A stretch of DNA of 63,619 nt from contig CAJTRS010000009.1 of assembly GCA_910578805.1 (NCBI GenBank), positions 1 through 63,619 on the forward strand. Direction: 5' to 3'. Below the pieces are notes generated by a model. The model worked only from the letters and a program-made list of their open reading frames with translations, ran no database searches and was not told the origin of the DNA. Positions 51,673-61,400 of the stretch are shown here, piece after piece; position 1 is the first letter of the stretch, and the number at the start of each line of letters is the position of its first letter. This DNA comes from an uncultured Muribaculaceae bacterium. Its GTDB lineage: Bacteria; Bacteroidota; Bacteroidia; Bacteroidales; Muribaculaceae. Both the position numbers and the translations under genes were made by a program.

Positions 51673-52855
51673 CACACCACACATAGAACCCGCCGACCGC
51701 GTAAACGAGATAAAGGAATACTACTTTTCACTAAAATTACGCGAGGTGGCCCGGCTCAACGCCGAAGGCCGCGATATTATATCGCTCGGCATAGGAGGAC
51801 CTGACCGCCCACCCCACCCACTTGTCATTGACACTCTTTGCAAAGAGGCTTCCAAGACCGATGCCCACAGCTACCAGCTGTTTCGTGGACTTCCCGAACT
51901 CAGACAGGCGTTCAGCGACTGGTATTCCGACCGTTATGGAGTGCAACTCGACCCTGACACCAAGATACAACCTCTCATAGGCTCCAAAGAGGGAATACTG
52001 CACATATCGCTCACATTCCTCAACCCCGGCGACGGAGTCCTTGTCCCCGATCCGGGATATCCCACCTACACATCGGCAAGCCGGCTTGCCGGTGCATCAA
52101 TACACCCTTACCGCCTGTCGGCATGCAACGGCTGGGAACCGGACTTTGAAGAACTGGAGCGTATGCCGCTCGACCGCATAAAACTAATGTGGATAAACTA
52201 TCCGCACATGCCCACCGGACCTCCCGCCACACCTGAGCTGTTCAAAAAAATAGTGGATTTCGGGCTCAGGCACAACATAGTAATAGCCCACGACAATCCC
52301 TACAGTTTCATACTCAACAACACCCCTCTGAGCATACTCCAGACTCCCGGGGCAAAGGATATAGCCATCGAGATGAATTCCCTGAGCAAAAGCCACAACA
52401 TGGCCGGTTGGCGTGTGGCCATGGTAGCCTCCAACAGCCGATTCATCGAATGGTTCGTAAAAGTAAAGTCCAATGTGGATTCCGGACAGTTCCGTCCGGT
52501 AATGAAAGCAGCCGTGGAGGCTCTGCGCCTTCCGCAGGAGTGGTATGACGGGCTTAACGAAGTCTATGGCAGCCGGCGTCTTATAGCCGAGGATATCATG
52601 AAAGAGCTCGGCTGCAGTTTCGATCCGGGACAGCGCGGCATGTTTCTGTGGGGACGTATCCCCGACTCTGAACACAGCGCAGAAGCATTGGCCGACAGGA
52701 TTCTTTACCAGGCCCGAGTATTCATCACACCGGGATTCATATTCGGTAATGAAGGTGAGCGGTATATCAGGATATCGCTTTGTGCCACTGAGGACAGACT
52801 CCGTGAGGCTCTCAACCGGATCAAGAATTACAATAACACCCAAAAACAGAATTAA
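51650..52855 (+). CDS. Class I/II aminotransferase, probable aromatic-amino-acid aminotransferase
   Basis: The 401-residue PLP enzyme is the natural candidate for transaminating phenylpyruvate and hydroxyphenylpyruvate in this operon. Visible motifs are IGGPDRPPHPLV, GSKEGILHISLTFLNPGD, INYPHMPTGPPA, AHDNPYSF, and the PLP lysine in NSLSKSHNMAGWR. The arginine of ERYIRISLC binds the substrate carboxylate. Aspartate versus aromatic preference cannot be read from the sequence. A start at the next Met (51662) is possible. It overlaps pheA and ends four bases before the DAHP synthase start. Confidence 0.82.
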   Translation: MNATMKYDTPHIEPADRVNEIKEYYFSLKLREVARLNAEGRDIISLGIGGPDRPPHPLVIDTLCKEASKTDAHSYQLFRGLPELRQAFSDWYSDRYGVQLDPDTKIQPLIGSKEGILHISLTFLNPGDGVLVPDPGYPTYTSASRLAGASIHPYRLSACNGWEPDFEELERMPLDRIKLMWINYPHMPTGPPATPELFKKIVDFGLRHNIVIAHDNPYSFILNNTPLSILQTPGAKDIAIEMNSLSKSHNMAGWRVAMVASNSRFIEWFVKVKSNVDSGQFRPVMKAAVEALRLPQEWYDGLNEVYGSRRLIAEDIMKELGCSFDPGQRGMFLWGRIPDSEHSAEALADRILYQARVFITPGFIFGNEGERYIRISLCATEDRLREALNRIKNYNNTQKQN

Positions 52856-52859
52856 CACT

Positions 52860-53942
52860 ATGGATTCAATAACACCACTGTCATTTTCAGGCATCGACCC
52901 ACGTAAACCGTTGATAATAGCCGGGCCATGCAGCGCCGAAAGCGAGCGCCAGATCATGGACACCGCCACCCAGCTCGCCGCGGCGGGCATTAAGATATTC
53001 CGCGCGGGGATATGGAAACCGCGCACCAAGCCCGGAGGATTCGAAGGCGTGGGGCAGGACGGCCTGGAATGGCTGCGCAAGGTGCGCGAACACACAGGCA
53101 TGTTCACAGCTACCGAAGTGGCCAACAGACTTCACACCCAGCAGGCCATAGAGGCCGGAGTGGATATACTATGGATCGGCGCACGCACATCGGCCAATCC
53201 GTTTGCAATGCAGGAAATCGCCGACACGTTGCAACAGGTGAATCCCGAAAACCTCACTGTGCTTGTCAAGAATCCCGTGAACCCCGACATAGAACTATGG
53301 GTAGGCGCACTTCAACGCATATACAATGCGGGAGTGCGACGAATAGGGGCCATTCACCGCGGTTTCAGCACATACGGCAAACACCTTTACCGCAATGTGC
53401 CCCAATGGCACATACCCATAGAACTGAGACTACGCTACCCTAACCTGCCCATCATCTGCGACCCGTCGCACATCGGCGGCAAGCGCGAACTCATAGCCCC
53501 GCTCTCGCAACAGGCCTTCGACATGGGATTCAACGGGCTCATAGTGGAATCGCACTGCGACCCCGACTGTGCCCTCAGCGATGCCTCCCAGCAGGTGACG
53601 CCCGAAATACTTAATTTCATATTGAACACCCTTGTGATACGCGATTCCAGACAGACCACCGAAAGTCTGACACTGCTGCGCCAGCAGATTGACCGCATAG
53701 ACAATGAACTGCTCGAGATACTGAGCCGCCGTATGGGTGTGTCACGCGACATAGGCCGTTACAAAAAAGAGCACCGCATGCCTGTGGTACAGGCCGGACG
53801 CTACAACGACATAATCCGTTCACGCGTGAAGCTCGGCGAAGAGATGGGCATGGGACAGGAATTCATGAAAACCATACTCCTGGCCATTCACGATGAATCG
53901 GTGCGCCAGCAGATAGAGATCATAAACGACCGCGCACAATAA
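52860..53942 (+). CDS. DAHP synthase-chorismate mutase fusion
   Basis: A bifunctional enzyme for the first step of the shikimate pathway and for chorismate to prephenate. The 360 residues start MDSITPLSFSGIDPRKP. The N-terminal short-type DAHP synthase (about 1-260) has IIAGPCSAES, RAGIWKPRTKPGGFEG, GARTSANPFAMQ and CDPSHIGGKR. The C-terminal AroQ-type chorismate mutase (about 265-355) has LLRQQIDRIDNELLEILSRR and the active-site YKK. Fusion of the two lets prephenate or chorismate feedback act on DAHP synthase (known of the family). The start is set by the gap of four bases after the aminotransferase. The longer frame upstream reads through that gene. Confidence 0.93.
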   Translation: MDSITPLSFSGIDPRKPLIIAGPCSAESERQIMDTATQLAAAGIKIFRAGIWKPRTKPGGFEGVGQDGLEWLRKVREHTGMFTATEVANRLHTQQAIEAGVDILWIGARTSANPFAMQEIADTLQQVNPENLTVLVKNPVNPDIELWVGALQRIYNAGVRRIGAIHRGFSTYGKHLYRNVPQWHIPIELRLRYPNLPIICDPSHIGGKRELIAPLSQQAFDMGFNGLIVESHCDPDCALSDASQQVTPEILNFILNTLVIRDSRQTTESLTLLRQQIDRIDNELLEILSRRMGVSRDIGRYKKEHRMPVVQAGRYNDIIRSRVKLGEEMGMGQEFMKTILLAIHDESVRQQIEIINDRAQ

Positions 53943-53961
53943 CAGCAAAACACGACATCTT

Positions 53962-54735
53962 ATGAAGATTCTCATTCTCGGAGCCGGGAAAATGGGCACA
54001 TTTTTCTGTGACCTGCTTTCACGTCACCATGAAGTGGCAGTATATGATCCCGACCCGGAAAGACTACGGTTCACTTACGGAGTCTTGCGGTTCAACGACC
54101 TCGAAGAGATTGATGCGTTCGCCCCCGACATGGTGATCAACGCAGCCACGGTCAAATACACCCTTACGGCTTTCAAACAGATACTGACACACATACCTGA
54201 CAGCTGCATTCTTTCCGACATAGCCTCAGTGAAAACCGGTCTGCCGGAATTCTATGCGTCATGCGGTCACCCGTATGCATCGAGCCACCCAATGTTCGGC
54301 CCCACATTCGCCTCATTGGGCAATCTTGCCGATGAAAACGCCATAATAATCACAGAAGGCGATCACCTGGCACGCATATTTTTTCGAGACCTTTATGCCG
54401 GACTGAGACTCAATGTGGTGGAATACACATTCCGTGAGCATGACGAAACCATAGCCTATTCACTCTCCATACCGTTTGCCTCCACTCTGGTGTTTGCCTC
54501 CGTAATGAAGCATCAGGACGCCCCCGGCACAACATTCAAGCGCCACATGGCCATAGCGCGCGGTCTGATGAGCGAAGACGACTATCTGCTCAGTGAAATA
54601 CTATTCAATCCCAATACACCCGATCAACTCCGACAGATACAGCATCAGCTCTCGACACTTCAGGAGATTGTGGAGCGACACGACTCCGATGCCATGCAGG
54701 ACTATCTCCACTCCGTGCGACGTAATCTCAGGTAA
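53962..54735 (+). CDS. tyrA: Prephenate dehydrogenase
   Basis: Oxidative decarboxylation of prephenate to hydroxyphenylpyruvate for tyrosine. The 257 residues have the Rossmann start MKILILGAGKMGTFFCDLL, then NAATVKYTLTAFKQIL, SDIASVKTGLPEF, and the active-site His in SSHPMFGPT. No ACT domain is fused, so it is smaller than Gram-positive TyrA. It is the last gene of the operon, 19 bases after the DAHP synthase fusion. No terminator is seen after it. Confidence 0.9.
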   Translation: MKILILGAGKMGTFFCDLLSRHHEVAVYDPDPERLRFTYGVLRFNDLEEIDAFAPDMVINAATVKYTLTAFKQILTHIPDSCILSDIASVKTGLPEFYASCGHPYASSHPMFGPTFASLGNLADENAIIITEGDHLARIFFRDLYAGLRLNVVEYTFREHDETIAYSLSIPFASTLVFASVMKHQDAPGTTFKRHMAIARGLMSEDDYLLSEILFNPNTPDQLRQIQHQLSTLQEIVERHDSDAMQDYLHSVRRNLR

Positions 54736-54816
54736 CATATTGCCGTCACACATAACCCGCCTTATGTTTCAGCCAAAAAACATACTTTGGGTATAGGTGC
54801 TTTCGATTTAAAACAT

Positions 54817-54824
54817 TACCTTTG
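54817..54824 (+). promoter_or_regulatory. Promoter -7 element for the Fur-family gene
   Basis: TACCTTTG matches TAnnTTTG, 7 bases before the ATG, giving a nearly leaderless mRNA. A TTTG further upstream is too distant for a standard -33. Confidence 0.55.
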
Positions 54825-54831
54825 TGGCATA

Positions 54832-55329
54832 ATGAGCATAGCCAATATGAAGTCTTCGGCCAAAGCGATATTCACTCAATATCTGTCGCAGCACAAACTG
54901 CGGCGCACCCCCGAGCGCTTTGCCATACTGGAAACAGTGATGGATACCAACACCCATTTTTCCATAGAAGCCCTCCACGCCTCGCTTGACGACAAAGGCT
55001 ACCATGTGAGCCGCGCCACCATATACAACACCATACTCCTGCTCATCGATGCAGGATTAGTGAGGCGAAACGCTTTCAACAACGGCACTCCGCGCTATGA
55101 GCGCATAAGCGGTCTGACCAAGCACTACCATCTGGTGTGCACAAAATGCGGAAAAATCAAAGAGGTAAAAGACCCGGAAATAGATGTGCTGCTCAACACT
55201 CGCCGATATAGCAAATTCCACCCCCTTTACGCCGATCTGTACATTCACGGACTTTGCTCGCAGTGCATGAGAAAAAACAAATCATTAAAAAATAATATAA
55301 CAAATAACATTTCGAAGAATGAAGATTGA
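54832..55329 (+). CDS. Fur-family transcriptional regulator
   Basis: The 165 residues have a winged-helix domain (about 10-90: KLRRTPERFAILETVM, SRATIYNTILLLIDAGLV) and a dimerisation domain with structural-zinc cysteines CTKCGK and CSQC (about 105 and 142). The HYHLVC segment is the usual regulatory metal site region. Fur, Zur or PerR function cannot be decided. The start chosen lies right after a -7 element. Its end overlaps purA by 11 bases, so the regulator and purA are one transcript. This adjacency recurs in Bacteroidales as I recall. Confidence 0.85.
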   Translation: MSIANMKSSAKAIFTQYLSQHKLRRTPERFAILETVMDTNTHFSIEALHASLDDKGYHVSRATIYNTILLLIDAGLVRRNAFNNGTPRYERISGLTKHYHLVCTKCGKIKEVKDPEIDVLLNTRRYSKFHPLYADLYIHGLCSQCMRKNKSLKNNITNNISKNED

Positions 55330-56584
55330 CGTGTTACTCGGCCTCCAGTGGGGCGACGAGGGAAAAGGAAAAGTAGTCGATGTACTCACTCCGCATTACG
55401 ATGTGGTGGCACGTTTTCAGGGCGGTCCCAACGCCGGTCATACTTTAGAATTTGAAGGCAAGAAATATGTGCTCCGTTCCATACCTTCCGGCATATTCCA
55501 GCATGGACAGACCAATATCATAGGCAACGGAGTGGTTCTTGACCCCGTGCTGTTCAGAGAGGAAGCCGAAGCGCTTGAACGGTCAGGCATAGACTTGCGC
55601 AAAATACTCAAGATATCAAAAAAAGTCCACCTCATTCTGCCTACCCACCGACTGCTCGATGCTGCCAACGAACGCGCCAAAGGAGGAGCCAAGATAGGCA
55701 CCACAGGCAAAGGCATAGGCCCGACCTACACCGACAAGGTGAGCCGTAACGGACTGCGGCTCGGCGACTCCCTCCACAACTTCGATACAAAATATGCGGC
55801 CGCACGCGACCGTCATCTCGACATGCTCCGGTCAATGGGTGAGACTCCCGATCTGAGTGAACTTGAGCCTAAATGGTTAGAAGCCATAGATTACATCAAG
55901 ACCTACGACATAATCGATTCCGAACATTATATAAACCGATGCCTCAAAGAGGGCAAATCGGTGCTCTGTGAAGGAGCACAGGGCACGCTGCTCGATGTGG
56001 ATTTCGGATCATACCCGTTTGTAACATCGTCCAACACAATAACCGCAGGCGCCTGCTCCGGACTTGGAGTGGCACCCAACAGGATAGGCGAAGTGTTCGG
56101 CATATTCAAAGCCTATTGCACACGTGTGGGCAGCGGCCCGTTCCCCACCGAACTGTTTGACGAGACCGGTAAAAAAATCCGTGACATAGGCCATGAATAC
56201 GGTGCTGTCACCGGACGTGAACGCCGTTGCGGCTGGATTGACCTGGTGGCCCTGCGATATTCTATCATGATCAACGGTGTGACACAGCTCATAATGATGA
56301 AAAGTGATGTTCTTGACACTTTCGATGAGATAAAGGCATGTGTGGCCTACCGTATCAACGGCGAAGAAACCCGTGACTTCCCGTACTCGATAGAGGAGGA
56401 TATCGAGCCGGTGTATGTGACCATGCCGGGGTGGAAGACAGATATGACCTCGATGAAATCACCTGAAGAATTTCCGGCACAGTTCACCAACTATCTGCGG
56501 TTCCTCGAAAATGAGCTTCAGGTACCTGTCACAATAGTCTCCACAGGCCCCGACCGCGAACAGACCATAAAAATGAAAGCATAA
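55319..56584 (+). CDS. purA: Adenylosuccinate synthetase
   Basis: This enzyme joins IMP and aspartate with GTP, the first committed step to AMP. The 421 residues start with LLGLQWGDEGKGKVVD (P-loop), then FQGGPNAGHTLEF, PGIF-type loop as SIPSGIFQ, GTTGKGIGPTYTDKVSRNGLR, EGAQGTLLDVDFGSYPFVTSS, and TGRERRCGWIDLVALRYS. All are family motifs. It overlaps the Fur-family gene and is followed 19 bases later by DUF1015. Confidence 0.96.
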   Translation: MKIDVLLGLQWGDEGKGKVVDVLTPHYDVVARFQGGPNAGHTLEFEGKKYVLRSIPSGIFQHGQTNIIGNGVVLDPVLFREEAEALERSGIDLRKILKISKKVHLILPTHRLLDAANERAKGGAKIGTTGKGIGPTYTDKVSRNGLRLGDSLHNFDTKYAAARDRHLDMLRSMGETPDLSELEPKWLEAIDYIKTYDIIDSEHYINRCLKEGKSVLCEGAQGTLLDVDFGSYPFVTSSNTITAGACSGLGVAPNRIGEVFGIFKAYCTRVGSGPFPTELFDETGKKIRDIGHEYGAVTGRERRCGWIDLVALRYSIMINGVTQLIMMKSDVLDTFDEIKACVAYRINGEETRDFPYSIEEDIEPVYVTMPGWKTDMTSMKSPEEFPAQFTNYLRFLENELQVPVTIVSTGPDREQTIKMKA

Positions 56585-56603
56585 CCAAAAACCTTAAATC
56601 GCC

Positions 56604-57851
56604 ATGGCTAAAGTAAAACCATTCAGAGGCATTCGCCCGCCGCGCGAACTCGTGACGGAGGTGGCCTCCCGCCCCTACGACGTCCTTAACTCAGACGAAG
56701 CACGTGCCGAGGCCGAAGGAAACCCCAAGTCGCTTTATCATATAATCAAGCCGGAGATTGATTTCGGACCGGAAGTCGATGAACATGATCCCCGCGTATA
56801 TGACAAAGCGGTGGAGAACTTCCGCGCTTTCCGCGACCGCCGATGGCTCGTGCAGGACGATGCCGAACACTATTATATCTATGCACAGACCATGAACGGA
56901 CGCACGCAGTACGGCATTGTTGTGGCCGCCAATGTTGATGACTACATGTCCGGTCGCATTAAAAAGCATGAGCTAACCCGCCGTGACAAGGAAGAGGACC
57001 GCATGAAACATGTGAGAATCAACAATGCCAACATTGAGCCAGTGTTCTTTGCATTTCCCGACAATGACAAACTCGATGCCATAATACGCACTGTTACCGC
57101 CGGAGAACCCGAATATGACTTCACGGCGCCTGACGGATTCGGCCACCACTTCTGGGTAATCGATGACACCGACATGATACAACAGGTGACTGAGGAATTT
57201 TCCAGAATTCCATATCTGTACATCGCCGACGGACATCACCGCACGGCAGCCGCAGCATTGGTGGGCAACGAAAAAGCCGCACAGAATCCGGATCATAAAG
57301 GGACGGAAGAATACAATTACTTCCTTGCGGTGGCGTTTCCGGCATCTCAACTAAAAATCATAGACTACAACCGTGTGGTGCGCGACCTCAACGGCCTAAC
57401 TCCTGAACAGTTTCTCAAGTCACTTGAAACAAACTTCAAGGTGGAGGACAAAGGCACAGAGATATACACTCCCGAAAGCCTACATAACTTCTCTCTTTAT
57501 ATGCAGGGACGTTGGTATTCACTCATTGCTCTGCCGGGACGATATGATGACAGCGACCCTATAGGAGTTCTTGATGTAACCATATCCAGCGACTTGATAC
57601 TCCGCGACATACTTGGTATTACAGACCTGCGCTCCGACAAGCGCATAGATTTCGTGGGAGGCATAAGAGGTCTTGGAGAACTGAAGCGCCGTGTCGATTC
57701 CGGAGAAATGGCCTTGGCACTCGCTTTGTATCCCGTGTCGATGAATCAGCTTATGAATATAGCCGACTCTGGCAATATAATGCCGCCGAAGACCACTTGG
57801 TTTGAACCCAAGCTACGGTCCGGACTTGTGATACACTCTCTTGATGACTGA
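56604..57851 (+). CDS. DUF1015 family protein
   Basis: The 415 residues match the DUF1015 pattern: KPFRGIRPPRELVTEVASRPYD at the start, YHIIKPEIDF, IKKHELTRRDKEEDRMKH, YIADGHHRTAAAALVGNEKA, and KTTWFEPKLRSGLVIHSL at the end. The HExT/ADGHHR motifs resemble ParB/sulfiredoxin-like nucleotide binding. I recall family members next to serine-biosynthesis genes in other Bacteroidales; here it follows purA. The function is not settled. It ends overlapping the next gene by eight bases. Confidence 0.85.
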   Translation: MAKVKPFRGIRPPRELVTEVASRPYDVLNSDEARAEAEGNPKSLYHIIKPEIDFGPEVDEHDPRVYDKAVENFRAFRDRRWLVQDDAEHYYIYAQTMNGRTQYGIVVAANVDDYMSGRIKKHELTRRDKEEDRMKHVRINNANIEPVFFAFPDNDKLDAIIRTVTAGEPEYDFTAPDGFGHHFWVIDDTDMIQQVTEEFSRIPYLYIADGHHRTAAAALVGNEKAAQNPDHKGTEEYNYFLAVAFPASQLKIIDYNRVVRDLNGLTPEQFLKSLETNFKVEDKGTEIYTPESLHNFSLYMQGRWYSLIALPGRYDDSDPIGVLDVTISSDLILRDILGITDLRSDKRIDFVGGIRGLGELKRRVDSGEMALALALYPVSMNQLMNIADSGNIMPPKTTWFEPKLRSGLVIHSLDD

Positions 57852-58353
57852 ACAAACTGTGGACCGGCCACCGATCATCACTGACATATACCGGTTAACG
57901 CCTGCGGCATACCTCCGGGTTTGTGCCGCAGGTCTGTTTTTACGTATGTGCCTGTGGTACTCGCTTCCGCTCGCCGTGTGCGCCGTTGCCGCATTATTCG
58001 ATGTACGGTGGCTGCTGGTGGCGCTGATAATGCTGTTCCTTACAGTACCATTCGCTCTGTTTCACATCTATTTCACACGGTTGCTCACCACCGATGCACA
58101 GAAATCACTGGCACCACAGTGTGTCACCATAATACCCGGAAAAGAGATCACCGTAACATACCACAGCATATCGGAAGAAAACACACCGCCACAACCGGAC
58201 ATAAATGCCTGGAACGATATCCGTACGATCCGTATCCACGGAAAACAAATGGTTATCGCCATCAGGAACCGCCATCACCCGCTCATTATTCCCATAAGGT
58301 CATTCCCCTCCACTGCCGATCCCCACGCCTTGGCACTGCCGTTCATTCAATAA
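57844..58353 (+). CDS. YcxB-like two-helix membrane protein
   Basis: The 169 residues have two hydrophobic helices (about 33-50 and 53-75) and a C-terminal small beta domain (about 95-165) with ITVTYHSISEENT and WNDIRTIRIHGKQMVIAIRNRHHPLIIPIRSF. That is the YcxB-like (bPH2-related) organisation. I chose the ATG at 57844, which overlaps the DUF1015 stop by eight bases; a TTG three bases earlier is also possible. No function is known, and a role in the purine cluster is not implied. Confidence 0.7.
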   Translation: MTEQTVDRPPIITDIYRLTPAAYLRVCAAGLFLRMCLWYSLPLAVCAVAALFDVRWLLVALIMLFLTVPFALFHIYFTRLLTTDAQKSLAPQCVTIIPGKEITVTYHSISEENTPPQPDINAWNDIRTIRIHGKQMVIAIRNRHHPLIIPIRSFPSTADPHALALPFIQ

Positions 58354-58412
58354 AATCAGTACTGCCGGTGTTAATTCCTCTCGGTACATCTACCGGATTC
58401 AATAAAAATCAC

Positions 58413-58420
58413 TAACTTTG
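58413..58420 (+). promoter_or_regulatory. purL: Promoter -7 element for purL
   Basis: TAACTTTG matches TAnnTTTG, 66 bases before the purL ATG. No clear -33. No purine riboswitch-like fold was found in the leader. Confidence 0.5.
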
Positions 58421-58486
58421 CGGACATAATGCGATGCCGAAACATCGCCACCATCATTATCACACTCTTACATCACCCCTATTACA

Positions 58487-61400
58487 ATGGTTGTATTCTT
58501 TAAAAAAGGTGCTGCGAACGTAATAGCCGTAGAGACAGATCACAAATTTTCCCATGAGGAAAATGAGAAACTCTCTTGGCTTTTCGGCGGCGCCAAGCCT
58601 CTCGTATCCACATCTGTCAAAGGCACTTTCATAGGTCCGCGCAAGGAAATGGTAACTCCATGGAGCACAAATGCCGTAGAGATAACCCAGAATATGGGCA
58701 TCAGCGGCATAAACCGCATAGAGCAGTTTACACTCACCCGCGACGAGACCCCTAAATTCGACAAGATGCTTGAGCGTGTATATAACGGATTAGGAAGCAC
58801 GGTATTCAACGTAAACCGCAGTCCCGAACCTATAGTATATATCGACGACATCACTGAATACAACCGTTCGGAAGGGCTGGCATTAAGCCCTGAGGAAGAG
58901 CAGTATCTGCGTGAACTGTCGGACCGTCTCGGACGCCCGCTGACCGACAGCGAAGTTTTCGGTTTTTCGCAGGTCAATTCCGAACACTGCCGCCACAAAA
59001 TATTCAACGGCTCGTTCATAATCGACGGCGAGGAAAAACCGCTATCGCTGTTCAAATTAATCAAAAAAACCTCGCAGACCAATCCCAACACACTGGTATC
59101 GGCCTACAAAGATAATGTAGCCTTTGTCAAAGGCCCCAAGGTGGAACAGTTCTACCCCACAAATCCTGACCGTCCTGACATGTTTGACGTAAAGGAGATC
59201 GAGACCGTGATATCCCTGAAAGCCGAGACCCATAACTTCCCGACCACAGTGGAGCCTTTTAACGGGGCGGCCACTGGTACTGGCGGCGAGATACGCGACC
59301 GTCTTGGCGGCGGCCGTGCATCACTCCCCATCGCCGGCACAGCCGTGTATATGACCTCATATCCACGCATGAGCCCCGACCACCGTTGGGAACTGATGAG
59401 CAATCCACGCGTGTGGCTCTATCAGAGTCCCTGCGATATTCTCATAAAAGCCTCCAACGGAGCCTCCGACTTCGGCAACAAATTCGGCCAACCCCTGATA
59501 TGCGGTTCGCTCCTTACTTTCGAGCACGATGAAAATGGCAAGTTGTATGCCTACGACAAGGTAATCATGCTTGCCGGCGGCGTAGGCTTCGCGGCCAGAA
59601 AAGATGCCCTGAAAGGCACACCGCAACCTGGCGAAAAGGTAGTGGTGATGGGCGGAGACAACTACCGCATAGGCATGGGAGGCGGCGCCGTCTCTTCAGT
59701 GGAGACCGGACAATATGACAATTCCATCGAACTTAACGCCGTGCAGCGCGCCAATCCCGAAATGCAAAAACGTGTATCCAACGTGATCCGCGCCCTTGCC
59801 GAGAGCGATGACAACCCCATAATATCCATTCATGACCACGGCGCTGGCGGACACCTCAACGCATTGTCGGAATTAGTGGAAGCCACCGGCGGACACATAG
59901 ACCTCGATGCGCTGCCAATCGGCGACAAGACATTGTCGGCAAAAGAAATCGTAGGTAATGAAAGTCAGGAACGCATGGGTATGGTGCTTGACGAAGCACA
60001 CATAGATTATGTGAACCGCGTGGCACAGCGAGAACGCGCACCCATGTATGTGGTTGGCGAGACCACCGGTGACGACCGCTTTGTGTTCCGCCGTTGCGAC
60101 GGAGTAAAACCTATCGATCTGGCCATGACCGACATGTTCGGCAGTTCACCCAAGACCGTACTCACGGACACCACTGTCACAAACACATATTCCGATACGG
60201 CATACAACGAGCACGACATCGAGGCTTATCTGCGCGATGTCCTCAGCCTCGAAGCCGTAGCATGCAAAGACTGGCTCACCAATAAGGTCGATCGTTCGGT
60301 AACCGGAAAAATCGCACGACAGCAGTGTCAAGGCGAGATACAACTACCTCTGAGCGACTGCGGTGTGGTAGCCCTCGATTACCGCGGCAAGCACGGCATA
60401 GCAACCTCTATCGGACACGCCCCGCAAGTGGCCCTTATAGATTCGGCAAAAGGCTCTGTAATGGCTGTGGCCGAATCTCTGACAAACATTGTAGGCGCTC
60501 CGCTCAAGGACGGATTATCGAGCATATCCCTCAGTGCCAACTGGATGTGGCCTTGCAAGAATCCCGGAGAAGATGCAGCGCTTTACCGTGCCGTGGAAGC
60601 ATGCAGCGATTTCGCTTGCGCATTAGGCATTAACATACCCACAGGCAAGGACAGTCTGTCAATGACCCAAAAATACGGCGATGACAAGGTATATGCACCG
60701 GGCACCGTGATAATATCGGCAGCCGGCCATGTGTCCGACGTAAAAAAAGTGGTGTCGCCTGTGATACAGAACACAGCCTCCACTCTCTACTACATTGATT
60801 TCTCTTCGTCGCCACTGTCGCTTGGAGGTTCGGCTCTGGCGCAATCACTCAACAGACTCGGCTCCGAAGCTCCTACCGTGGCCGATGCCGCACGCTTTGT
60901 GGCCACATTCAATGCCATTCAGACATTGGTTAAGCGAGGTTCGATTCTGGCGGCACATGATGTTTCGGCCGGAGGTCTGGTAACAACCCTGCTGGAAATG
61001 AGTTTTGCCAACACCTCCGGAGGTATTGAGTTTGACACGGCCGGATTCACTGCACAAGGAGAAAAAGACCTTGTAAAAATACTTTTTGCCGAAAATCCGG
61101 CACTTGTCATACAAGTTGCGTCGGGCAAATGCGAGGCTATGCAACGTACCCTTGATGCCGCCGGTGTAAGATACTTCGCCATAGGCAACCCGATCGACGA
61201 GCGCACCCTTATGATAAACCACGAGGGAACCGAACGACTCATAGGCATAGACCATGCACGCGATGTGTGGTTCCGCTCTTCTTACCTGCTCGATTGTGTG
61301 CAGAGCGGCGAAAAATGCGCTAAACTGCGGTTTGACAATTACAAGAAACAGCCTATCCGAGACCGCCTGCCCAAAGGATTCGACGGTTCTTTAAGCAGCC

